In this document: positions 8,048 through 16,061 of the stretch, piece by piece
Numbering within the stretch: position 1 is the first letter of the stretch
Layout: each line of letters opens with the position of its first letter
Assembly: GCA_937922045.1 (NCBI GenBank)
Contig: CAKZXA010000025.1
Coordinates: forward strand, 1 to 62,011
Direction of reading: 5' to 3'
DNA: 62,011 nucleotides
From: an uncultured Acidimicrobiales bacterium
GTDB lineage: Bacteria > Actinomycetota > Acidimicrobiia > Acidimicrobiales > SZUA-35
Translations under genes and position numbers: made by a program
The notes under the pieces: generated by a model
Told to the model about the DNA's origin: nothing
Seen by the model: only the letters and a program-made list of their open reading frames with translations
The model's database searches: none

Positions 8048-10162
8048 ATGAAAATCGATCATCTGCTCGACACACTCGCCGCATCATCCCAGATCGTTCC
8101 CTTGCTCAGCTCATCAGCTGAGCTTGCGGCCATGACCAAGCAGACAACGAACCCCAAGGTTCTGCTCCACCGCCTCGACGCCCTGGCCGGCTTCGACGAG
8201 TTCGCTGTCCTCGCAGCGATCGAGTCGCTGGCAGCGTTGCGCCACACCAGCGCCGATGATCGACTGCTCGTCTACCTCGATCACCCCGTCGAACTCATCC
8301 GTCGGCACGCAACATGGCGGCTCCGGCATCGTCCGGCGAACGCTGCTGCCTACCGGCCGCTCGTGCGGCAAGTCACGATCGGTGGGATCACGACTATGCA
8401 CGCTCACCGGACGCTCCGGGCCTGGGCTCCTCACGACGAGGTCGCGCTTGCATCGATCATCATCGAGGAACTCGAGACGACTCCATCGGCTGCGGCCAGA
8501 GCCCGCCTTGTCGACACCCTCGGTGTTATCGGTGGTCCTGCGGTCGACGAGTACCTTCGCAGGATGGCGAGCGACTCGGCCGAACACGACCCGGCGCGCA
8601 TCGCCGCCATCGGTGCACTCAGCCAGCGGCCTCAAGCGAACGCCACGATGATGCTGCGTGGCCTGGCCCGCGTCGACAATGATCTCGGTACTCACGCCGC
8701 GCTCGCCGTGGACGACTTGGAAGCATTCGAGCGTGCACCACAGAGGGCTCGCTCCGGCAGTGGTCTACGCGTGAGCCAGCTGAGCCTGACCGGCCAGCTC
8801 GACCCCCAGCTCAGTCGGGGCGGTCAAGGAGACACCGGTGGTGTCGCCAGCCTGCTCGTTTCAGTCGGGGAGGCTTTGGCGAGTCGAGACGACGTTGATC
8901 ACGTGCTCACGATCGGTCGAGGTTCGCTGACCGATGCGGTAGCAGCCCAACTTCTACCCGATGACGGAAATCTCGCCTACGGCGTTCTTGCCGTCGGTGA
9001 TGATGCCCGCCCCGCCGACGAACCGGCGGCAACTTGGGAACACCTGCCCGCCATCGAGCGTGGCATCCTGCGAGTGCTTCGCAATCGAGTTGGCGTTGAT
9101 ATTCTGCATCTGAGAATGGCCGACGTCGGCACGTTGGCCGGGGCGCTGGCGGCTAAGGAACTGGGCGTCGACACCTGTTTTAGCCTCGCCGGCGATCCCC
9201 ACAACGTCATCCAATCGCTGCAAGATCAGGGCCACGTCGATCGCAACTCGTTTATCGATTCGTCGACCACGAACAACTTCTGGTTTCGGGCTCGGATGGT
9301 CGAGGGTTTGGCCCGAGAGGCCTCTCGGCTAGCTCTCTTCCCCCGCTCGGGGAAACACCGCCTTGCCGACAGAGAAACTCCCTCAGAGAATCCGCCGTCA
9401 GATGGATCAGGGCCTCGCTCTGCTGTGGTGTCCGAAGGAATTGACCTGACCCTTGTCAGGCGGGCTGAGCAAGAACTCGGTCGCCACACCAACGGTGCTT
9501 CCCCCCGCCCCGAGGTGCTCGCCAAGCTCGCGATGCGGATCCCTCCTCACCGTCGACATCTTCCCCTGCTCATCTCCGTCGGCCGGCTCAACCCGATCAA
9601 GGGCATGGACCGGGTTGCTGCTGCCTGGGCCTCAGATCCTTCGCTGTACGAAAACTGCACGCTGGTCATCGTCGGCGGTTCACAGCTCGACCCCACGCCA
9701 ACCGAACAAGGGGTACTCGCGGCCATAGACGAAGCGGTCCCCCACGGCACACCAGCGCGAGCCGGCCTGGTCTTGTTCGGCGGTCGATCTCGACCAGACG
9801 TTGCCCTGCTCCTCGCCGCGGCCGCTGATGGGTTGGACGACTGTTGGGCCCCCGGTGGCACCTATGTCGATGGGGCCTACAAGGAAGAGTTCGGCCTCGC
9901 GGTGATTGAAGCCCTGGCCGCTGGCCTGGTCGTGATCGCTCCAAACGTTGGAGGGCCGCCGACCTACGTAGAACATGGCGTGACCGGGGTGCTCGTCGAC
10001 CCAGCCGACGATCTCGCATCAGGGTTGCAGCATGCCTTCACCCTCGTCGAGGTGCCGGGTCGGCGACGGCGAGCTTTCGAGCTCGTGGAGGAGCGGTACT
10101 CGGTGGCCGCTATGGCCGAACAGTTGGTAGACCTCTACCGTCCACAACCAGCCCTCCTATGA
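8048..10162 (+). CDS. HEAT-repeat N-terminal domain fused to a GT4-type glycosyltransferase
   Basis: About 704 residues. Residues 1-230 are alpha-helical repeats of HEAT type (for example SADDRLLVYLDHPVELIRRHA). The rest is a GT-B glycosyltransferase: GGQGDTGGVASLL in the N-terminal Rossmann half, then LISVGRLNPIKGMDRVA and EFGLAVIEALAAGLVVIAP, the E-x7-E motif of family GT4. It has no signal peptide, so it is cytosolic. I prefer the ATG at 8048 to a GTG at 8021, although neither has a strong ribosome-binding site. Its stop overlaps the next glycosyltransferase by 4 nt. The sugar acceptor is unknown. Confidence 0.8.
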   Translation: MKIDHLLDTLAASSQIVPLLSSSAELAAMTKQTTNPKVLLHRLDALAGFDEFAVLAAIESLAALRHTSADDRLLVYLDHPVELIRRHATWRLRHRPANAAAYRPLVRQVTIGGITTMHAHRTLRAWAPHDEVALASIIIEELETTPSAAARARLVDTLGVIGGPAVDEYLRRMASDSAEHDPARIAAIGALSQRPQANATMMLRGLARVDNDLGTHAALAVDDLEAFERAPQRARSGSGLRVSQLSLTGQLDPQLSRGGQGDTGGVASLLVSVGEALASRDDVDHVLTIGRGSLTDAVAAQLLPDDGNLAYGVLAVGDDARPADEPAATWEHLPAIERGILRVLRNRVGVDILHLRMADVGTLAGALAAKELGVDTCFSLAGDPHNVIQSLQDQGHVDRNSFIDSSTTNNFWFRARMVEGLAREASRLALFPRSGKHRLADRETPSENPPSDGSGPRSAVVSEGIDLTLVRRAEQELGRHTNGASPRPEVLAKLAMRIPPHRRHLPLLISVGRLNPIKGMDRVAAAWASDPSLYENCTLVIVGGSQLDPTPTEQGVLAAIDEAVPHGTPARAGLVLFGGRSRPDVALLLAAAADGLDDCWAPGGTYVDGAYKEEFGLAVIEALAAGLVVIAPNVGGPPTYVEHGVTGVLVDPADDLASGLQHAFTLVEVPGRRRRAFELVEERYSVAAMAEQLVDLYRPQPALL

Positions 10163-11418
10163 CCGTTCTCCTCGTCAGCCCGGATTATCTTTCGCACTAT
10201 CTGCCCCTATCGGTTCTTGCCCAGGCAGCATCGCTCGCAGGAGAGAGGGTCGTCGTGGCGACCGGACCAGGCCTTCGCAGCCGGGTGATCCAGGAAGGGT
10301 ACGAATGGCGAAACGTAAAGCTGGGGCCAGCCTCAAACACCGGCATCGTGGCCGACGATGCGGCGACGAAGAACTTCCTCGCCGCCACGGCGAGGGGACC
10401 GTTGGCTACCATCCGTTTCCAGGCCGAGAAACGTCAACGAGATCTGCTTTGGCAACCGGACCGAATCATCCGCGACATCGACGTTCTGTTGCGAGAACTC
10501 GACCCGAAGGCAGTCTTCGTCGACCATGTTTCATTCGGGTCGACGCTGGCGATGTACGCCAGCGGCCGCCCGTTTTCAACGGTGGTGCCCGGACACCCCA
10601 GCCAGCTTCCGGTTGGCGAGGAGCGCTATGGTGTGCCTCCTTCCTGGCCGACCAGCATGCAACCAGACCCATCCGAGCGTGCCAGCGTAGAGCAGCTCGC
10701 CGACCGGGTCGCACGCTCATTCACCGATCGTTGGAACCAGGCGCTAACCACCTCGGGTTCAACCCAACCGCTCGTCGACGACGCCTACCGGGTGTACGGA
10801 AGGCACGTGCATTTCAACAGTGTTGCCACGCTCAACGACCCGACCCGCAACACTCTGCTTCCACCCAGCCATCAATTTGTTGGACCGTTGGTGCGAACCG
10901 AAACACTGCCAGAGGAGTTCAGGACGTGGGCCGATCGCAGCGACGATCAGCCACACGTCTACGTTGCTCTTGGGACCTTTCTTTCCAATCGAGCCGACGT
11001 GTTAGCCAAGATCGCCGCCGGGCTTCGTCAGGTCGGAGCGCGGGCGGCGATCGCCACCGGTCCGAGCTCAGCTGAAGCCCTCGGACCCGTGCCACCCGAC
11101 TGGATCGTCAGGCCAACACTCCCCCAGGTCGGGATGCTCCCGGCAGCCGATGTCATCATTCACCACGGTGGCAATAACAGTGTGCAGGAGGCACTTGCCA
11201 CCGGAACCCGTCAGATCGTATTGCCGTTCTCGACCGACCAGTTCGCCAACGCCAGCGATCTCGAAAACCGGTACCAAGCCCCGGTCTGCGCTCCAAACGA
11301 GGCCACCGCTTCCTCCTTGGCCGCGGCCGTAGAAGTTGCGTTGAACCAGAAAGAACCGGTGGCAGCCCAGCCCCTCACCTCAGCAGAACTCGCGGCTCAG
11401 ATCCTCAACTCGCTTTAG
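10159..11418 (+). CDS. GT1/MGT-type glycosyltransferase
   Basis: A 419-residue GT-B enzyme of the UDP-glycosyltransferase/macrolide-glycosyltransferase type. It has an N-terminal VLLVSPDYLSHYLPL, a central VYVALGTFLSNRADV, and the C-terminal donor motif IIHHGGNNSVQEAL followed by LPFSTDQFANA. It starts inside the stop of the HEAT-GT4 gene (ATGA overlap), so the two are translationally coupled and probably build the same glycoconjugate. It converges with the alcohol dehydrogenase gene, their stop codons overlapping at 11415-11418. Confidence 0.8.
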   Translation: MTVLLVSPDYLSHYLPLSVLAQAASLAGERVVVATGPGLRSRVIQEGYEWRNVKLGPASNTGIVADDAATKNFLAATARGPLATIRFQAEKRQRDLLWQPDRIIRDIDVLLRELDPKAVFVDHVSFGSTLAMYASGRPFSTVVPGHPSQLPVGEERYGVPPSWPTSMQPDPSERASVEQLADRVARSFTDRWNQALTTSGSTQPLVDDAYRVYGRHVHFNSVATLNDPTRNTLLPPSHQFVGPLVRTETLPEEFRTWADRSDDQPHVYVALGTFLSNRADVLAKIAAGLRQVGARAAIATGPSSAEALGPVPPDWIVRPTLPQVGMLPAADVIIHHGGNNSVQEALATGTRQIVLPFSTDQFANASDLENRYQAPVCAPNEATASSLAAAVEVALNQKEPVAAQPLTSAELAAQILNSL

Positions 11419-12524
11419 TCGAACACGATGATGCCTCGCAGGTTGGCTCCGGCGTGCAGATCGTCGTAGCCCTCGTTGATGTCTTCCAGTCGGTACCGAG
11501 CGGTGATGAGGTCGTCGAGCACCAGCTGGCCCGACTGATACAACGTCAACATGAGCGGGATGTCGATCAACGGGTTCGATGCGCCGAAGACCGCCCCCTG
11601 AATGCGTTTCTGGTAGAGGGTGAGTTCTCGTGCGTTCACGGCGAGGTCGAGGTCGGCGTGACCCAGGCTGGTGACCACCACCGTGCCAGCCTTCCGGATC
11701 GAGGCGAAGGATTCGCTCACGTCTTCGGCTTGCAGCACACCGGTGCACACGATGGCCGAATCAGCTCCCTGCCCATTCGTCACCGATTGGGCGAAGGCGG
11801 TGGCCTCAGCCATTGTGGCAAAAGTTTGGGTGGCGCCGACCTTGGCCGCCATCGCCTGCTTCGAGGCCAGAGGATCAACGGCGATGATATGGGTCGCTCC
11901 GGCATGGCGGGCGCCCTGCACGGCGTGGATACCGATCCCACCGATCCCCATCACGATCACGGTCTGACCCGGCTGTACCTCAGCCGAATACACCGCCGAA
12001 CCCCAGCCGGTGCCAACACCGCAACCGGTCAGGCAAACCGAGGCCAGGTCGAGTGAAGGGTCAACCTTGATGGCGGCGGCCACGTCGACCAGCGTGTGAC
12101 GGCTAAAGGTGGCCAAACCGCACATCTGAGCCGCCGGGCGACCGTCGAGATGCATGCGGTAGGTGCCGTCCGAACGGGCGCCGGTGCGCAAAAACTGACC
12201 CATGTCGCACAGGTTCTGCTGCCCGGTCGAACACCATCGGCAACGGCCACACACGGGCAGGAACGACAGGACCACATGGTCTCCAACCTCCCAGCCCGGC
12301 GTGTTCGGCCCAACCGCAGCGACCACCCCCGCCCCCTCGTGGCCTCCAACGAAAGGTAGAGACTCGACCGAGGTGTCGCCCTTGGCGTAGTGATCATCGG
12401 AATGACAGAGCCCGGCCGCTTTCATCTCAAGCAACAACTCACCTTGGCGTGGTTCCTCCACGGTGAGGGTGGCCAGCTCCCAGCGGCCGGGGATGTCGTG
12501 CAGTACCGCTCCTGTGGTCTCCAT
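11415..12524 (-). CDS. Zinc-dependent alcohol dehydrogenase, NDMA-dependent family
   Basis: A 369-residue medium-chain dehydrogenase. It shows the catalytic-zinc ligands GLCHSDDH and GGHEGAG, the structural-zinc cysteines CGRCRWCSTGQQNLC, and the NAD motif GIGGIGIHAVQGA. The overall pattern (METTGAVLHD start, GCGVGTGWGSA) matches the nicotinoprotein/NDMA-dependent alcohol dehydrogenases of actinobacteria. I chose the ATG at 12524 because the longer open frame overlaps the beta-helix gene and lacks family similarity. Substrate unknown; it lies between glycan genes. Confidence 0.85.
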   Translation of the reverse strand: METTGAVLHDIPGRWELATLTVEEPRQGELLLEMKAAGLCHSDDHYAKGDTSVESLPFVGGHEGAGVVAAVGPNTPGWEVGDHVVLSFLPVCGRCRWCSTGQQNLCDMGQFLRTGARSDGTYRMHLDGRPAAQMCGLATFSRHTLVDVAAAIKVDPSLDLASVCLTGCGVGTGWGSAVYSAEVQPGQTVIVMGIGGIGIHAVQGARHAGATHIIAVDPLASKQAMAAKVGATQTFATMAEATAFAQSVTNGQGADSAIVCTGVLQAEDVSESFASIRKAGTVVVTSLGHADLDLAVNARELTLYQKRIQGAVFGASNPLIDIPLMLTLYQSGQLVLDDLITARYRLEDINEGYDDLHAGANLRGIIVFD

Positions 12525-12556
12525 ACCCCATTTTGGTTGGAGCGGAAGGCCGCTGT

Positions 12557-15142
12557 CTAGTACGGGGTAGCCTCCCGGATCGGACCGAGACGGGACGACG
12601 CTGGAATCGTACAGTCGGTGTTGACACTGCCTGAGCGGTTCTGAAGGACACCGTTCGACGCTCCAAAATACGACTGTGGTAGCTGAGCGAAGTCGGCCGG
12701 GGCGGTCGCCCCCGATCCAGCATGCCAATTGGCGAACACCTCATTGCCAGCGTCGGGCCCGATCAGGTCTAGAACGCCGTCGGTACCGAACAGGTTCGGC
12801 GTGTTGTAGACGTTGTAGGGCTTGGGCGCCGTCGTACCGTCAAGGTCGTTGAAGCCCGGCATCCGATCAGCGAGGAGCAGATCGCGGTCGGTGCCATACA
12901 TGGCGTTGCCGATCACGAACTCGTCATAGGCCCGATTGGCCAGTGTGAGCGGTGCTGCGGTCAGGCAGTTCCGGAAGATGGCGTTATGTGGACCGGCCAG
13001 GTCGGCATCAGAAATCATGATGCGCTCCACCACGTTGTTCTCCACCAGATTGGCCGCAGCAAACCCGTGGAACGAGATGTCGGTTGGGCCACCGTTTGGA
13101 TAGTTGGGGTGAAACGGCTCCCGGCTGTGATTGAAGGCCAGAACATTGGCCGTAGCGCCCACGTGCAGCAGCATCGAATGGCGAAGCCGACGGAAGCTGT
13201 TGTCAGACACAAGACAATTGCTGGTGCTGTTAGCCAGGTTCACGCCATAGCCACGACCACCATCGCCATGGGTGTGAGCGTTGTCGAAGAAGCTGCCGGT
13301 GACCTCACAGCGATACGACCGGGACACGGCGACATGTTGGAACCGAGGCAGCTCGCTCACCACGTTGCGAACGAAAGCATCCGCCGTCTGATTGAGGTTG
13401 ACCATCTGGCTCACCAGGGCGGCCGAGTCGGTGGTCCGAAGGCGCACGTTTTGCACGCCGGCACCCTCGCTCAACGGAATGGTGGCAAGGGTGAACGCTG
13501 CGTCGTAGTCCAACCCGGCCGGGCGTTCCAGCGTCACCACCGTTGCGTTTGCCTCCTGGGCGACATCGACGATCTTGACCATCTGACCGGCGGTCGAATC
13601 GAAACTGCCGGAGGGATTGTCGATCACGGCATAGTCGCCGGCGGTAAAGGCCGACGTGGTCGCCACTCGTAGCCGGGTCGAACCGACCTCGCCCGAGAGA
13701 ATGCTGACCTGCGAACCCGAACCCTGGCTGAACCCGAGGGCGATGCCAGCGCGAGCTTGAGTCGAGCCGCCGAACGTGCCGTCGGCTCGGTTGCGGAAGG
13801 TGATCGTGGTTTGGTTCGACCCGGCACCACTGATCACAACACGGTCTCGCAGCTGAAGGGTTTCACTCACGTGCCACTCACCGGCTGGCACCCGAACAAT
13901 GCCCCCACCAGCCGCAGCCGCCTTGGCCAGCGCCGCCCGGAACCCGGTGCTGTCATCGACGCCATCGTTAGGAGCGACTCCCGGCTCAGCGCTCACCCAA
14001 AACTCCTGACCAGACAGGGAGGCATCGATCGTTCCAGGCACACCCGGATCGTCGCCCCAGTTCATCCCAAGGCCGGTCGGGTCGGAGCCGCCGCCACCCC
14101 CGGAGCCGCCGCCGCCGACAAATCGAATGTTGTCCAGACTCAAACGCACCCCTTCGACCCCACTCTTGTTGAGGAACACGATCCGTCGAATCGAACCGTT
14201 GGCTGGCACACCCGAAGCAAGCGAAACCGAGATCGGTGCCGCAACAACACCAACCGAAAATGTCTCCGTGGCATTCGGGTAGTCGACGGTTGAACCATCG
14301 GCCCCGACCAGGCGGACCTGTATCGCTGCGGATCGGTCGGCGCTGGCGGTGAACTGCAGACTCGTGCAGGCAGAAACGTCTACCGCCGAGCTCGACGATG
14401 TAGAGAGCGCTCCCCAGCGACGAGGGAAGGTTGCGCTGAACGTGCCGCTTGTTACCTGATCGGCGACCGTCCACGACGACGGATACCAGGGGGAGACAAG
14501 GGCATCATCAAAGACGGGGGCGCAAAGCGTCGTCTCTCCTCCCGGCGTTCCATCGTCTTCAGGGTCGACAAACGAGATGTCATCGAACACGGCGCTCATC
14601 CCGGGCTGGCCCTTGTTGATGAACGAAACTCTGATGGCCTGACCGGCGCTCACCGCATCCGAGCCGAGATCCAGTTCAAGGCGTGTACCGGCCACGGTGG
14701 CGTCGGTGAACTCGAGCGTCGAGCGGGTTCCGTCGGCATAGTTGACGCGAGCCTTCAGCGCGGGATTGTCGACCGAGGTGGCGACCGAGAACGACAGGTG
14801 GGTACAGCCCACGATCGAAACCGGGTCGGACGACATCGACAGGGCGCTCCACCCCAAGGGAAAGACCACCTCAGCCGCGCCCGAGCTGGTGTCGAGCTGG
14901 GTACCTGACCACGACGAGTTGTTCCAGCCGGGAGCGAAGCTACCGGAGAAGACAGGAACCGGCCCTGCCCCGCAGCCATCTCCCGACGCAGCGACGGCTT
15001 GCGCCCTAGCCGGTGACGCAGTGGCGCTCACCGTGATTGCGGCCACGGTAGACAACACGGCGAGAACCCCAGCGCCCAAAAGCGCCGAGGATCGCCTTCT
15101 GAATCTTCCAAAACGACTGACTTGCACTTCCGACAAACGCAC
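12557..15142 (-). CDS. Exported right-handed beta-helix (pectate-lyase-like) protein with two binding modules
   Basis: An 861-residue exported protein. After the signal peptide (SATASPARAQA region) come two modules homologous to those of the lysozyme-like protein at 5978: Cys start, SSW, FPLGW/FPRRW-ALS, ending FDDISF and LDNIRF. A Gly/Ser linker leads to a C-terminal domain of about 500 residues with pectate-lyase/parallel-beta-helix features (GVDDSTGFRAALAKAAAAGG, RVPAGEWHVSETLQL, VVISGAGSNQTTI). It is probably a polysaccharide lyase or hydrolase, or a surface polysaccharide-binding protein. The GTG start at 15142 has a strong AAGGAGG 7 nt upstream. Confidence 0.75.
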   Translation of the reverse strand: MRLSEVQVSRFGRFRRRSSALLGAGVLAVLSTVAAITVSATASPARAQAVAASGDGCGAGPVPVFSGSFAPGWNNSSWSGTQLDTSSGAAEVVFPLGWSALSMSSDPVSIVGCTHLSFSVATSVDNPALKARVNYADGTRSTLEFTDATVAGTRLELDLGSDAVSAGQAIRVSFINKGQPGMSAVFDDISFVDPEDDGTPGGETTLCAPVFDDALVSPWYPSSWTVADQVTSGTFSATFPRRWGALSTSSSSAVDVSACTSLQFTASADRSAAIQVRLVGADGSTVDYPNATETFSVGVVAAPISVSLASGVPANGSIRRIVFLNKSGVEGVRLSLDNIRFVGGGGSGGGGGSDPTGLGMNWGDDPGVPGTIDASLSGQEFWVSAEPGVAPNDGVDDSTGFRAALAKAAAAGGGIVRVPAGEWHVSETLQLRDRVVISGAGSNQTTITFRNRADGTFGGSTQARAGIALGFSQGSGSQVSILSGEVGSTRLRVATTSAFTAGDYAVIDNPSGSFDSTAGQMVKIVDVAQEANATVVTLERPAGLDYDAAFTLATIPLSEGAGVQNVRLRTTDSAALVSQMVNLNQTADAFVRNVVSELPRFQHVAVSRSYRCEVTGSFFDNAHTHGDGGRGYGVNLANSTSNCLVSDNSFRRLRHSMLLHVGATANVLAFNHSREPFHPNYPNGGPTDISFHGFAAANLVENNVVERIMISDADLAGPHNAIFRNCLTAAPLTLANRAYDEFVIGNAMYGTDRDLLLADRMPGFNDLDGTTAPKPYNVYNTPNLFGTDGVLDLIGPDAGNEVFANWHAGSGATAPADFAQLPQSYFGASNGVLQNRSGSVNTDCTIPASSRLGPIREATPY

Positions 15143-15174
15143 GGTGGTGCCTCCTTATCGAGATTGTTCGATAG

Positions 15175-15203
15175 GGAGTTACCGCCCGGGGCACAAAAGT
15201 TCC
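15175..15203 (-). promoter_or_regulatory. ECF-sigma-type promoter of the beta-helix gene
   Basis: On the minus strand GGAACTTTT (15203-15195), a 10-nt spacer, then CGGTAACTCC (15184-15175). Both boxes and the spacing are identical to 5909-5937. It lies 33 nt before the GTG start at 15142. Confidence 0.7.
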
Positions 15204-15369
15204 GAAGAATCGCAAAAGGCACCGCCGTTTCATAGTTAACCCTTGCGGTCGGGGTGGGCGAGCTCCGTCGCCATGGTCAACGCATCAGGTAGCCATAGGA
15301 CCGCCTAATCGCACGAAGCTCGGCCCGCTTACTCGATAGTGGGAGGTACCACTAGTATCCCTATGCATA

Positions 15370-15945
15370 GTGACATTTTGGAGCTTCAATCAGCCTTCCA
15401 CTGAGAGCCCTTCGACACCCACAATCGCGGGTGTCGACATCGGCTCGACGCACCTTGTGATCACCGGCCCTATGGGTGTTGGCAAATCCACCTTGGGTGC
15501 CACGTTGAGCGCCCGGCTCGGGCGCCGACATCGAGACTCCGATGCAGACATCACTCGCTTGTTTGAGGCGGCGGGCTCAGCCATCGCGGCCCGCCACGGT
15601 GTGCCTTACCTCCACGAACTTGAAGGTGGCGTTCTGCTCGGAGCGCTCGCCGACCCCGAGCCTCTCGTCATCAGCGCTGCGGCGTCGGTGGTTGAACGCC
15701 CCGCCGTTCGTGAGGCCTTGACAACCACCGCCTTTGTCATTGTTCTGCACGCTCCGGCAGATGTTCTGGCGAGCCGCCAGCAAGCCGATCTGGCCAGATC
15801 TAGCCATCGCCGACCGGTCGACCTCGACCAGCTGGAAGCCCTGATCGCCAGGCGGGAGCCCTTGCTGGCCCAGGTCGCAGACCTTCAAATCGACGGGACC
15901 AACCCCACAGCATCAATCGTCGACGAGTTACTCATGCCCTCGTAG
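15370..15945 (+). CDS. Small P-loop kinase (shikimate/gluconate-kinase-like)
   Basis: 191 residues. A Walker A motif GPMGVGKST lies at about residues 33-41, followed by RRHRDSDADI, the DxD-type substrate segment of shikimate-kinase-like enzymes. Later come VIVLHAPADVLASR and a lid region rich in Arg (RSSHRRPVDL). It is probably a small-molecule kinase, but the substrate cannot be assigned and no aro genes are near. The GTG at 15370 lies 11 nt after a TAGTAT box (15353-15358). A 13-codon frame from the ATG at 15363 overlaps the start and may be accidental. Confidence 0.65.
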   Translation: MTFWSFNQPSTESPSTPTIAGVDIGSTHLVITGPMGVGKSTLGATLSARLGRRHRDSDADITRLFEAAGSAIAARHGVPYLHELEGGVLLGALADPEPLVISAAASVVERPAVREALTTTAFVIVLHAPADVLASRQQADLARSSHRRPVDLDQLEALIARREPLLAQVADLQIDGTNPTASIVDELLMPS

Positions 15946-16061
15946 ATCACGTCGGCCCGTGCCCGAACTACAAAGGGGACACGGACCGATCGGGATGGTG
16001 GAAGACAATGGAAGATGATGGCTAGGGGATCTGGAGCATCTGTGAGTTCGTCATCCTTCGA

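Noticed and set aside
15363-15404. A 13-codon leader peptide before the small kinase
   Set aside because: It opens near the promoter but overlaps the kinase start and has no leader-like codon run or attenuator hairpins.
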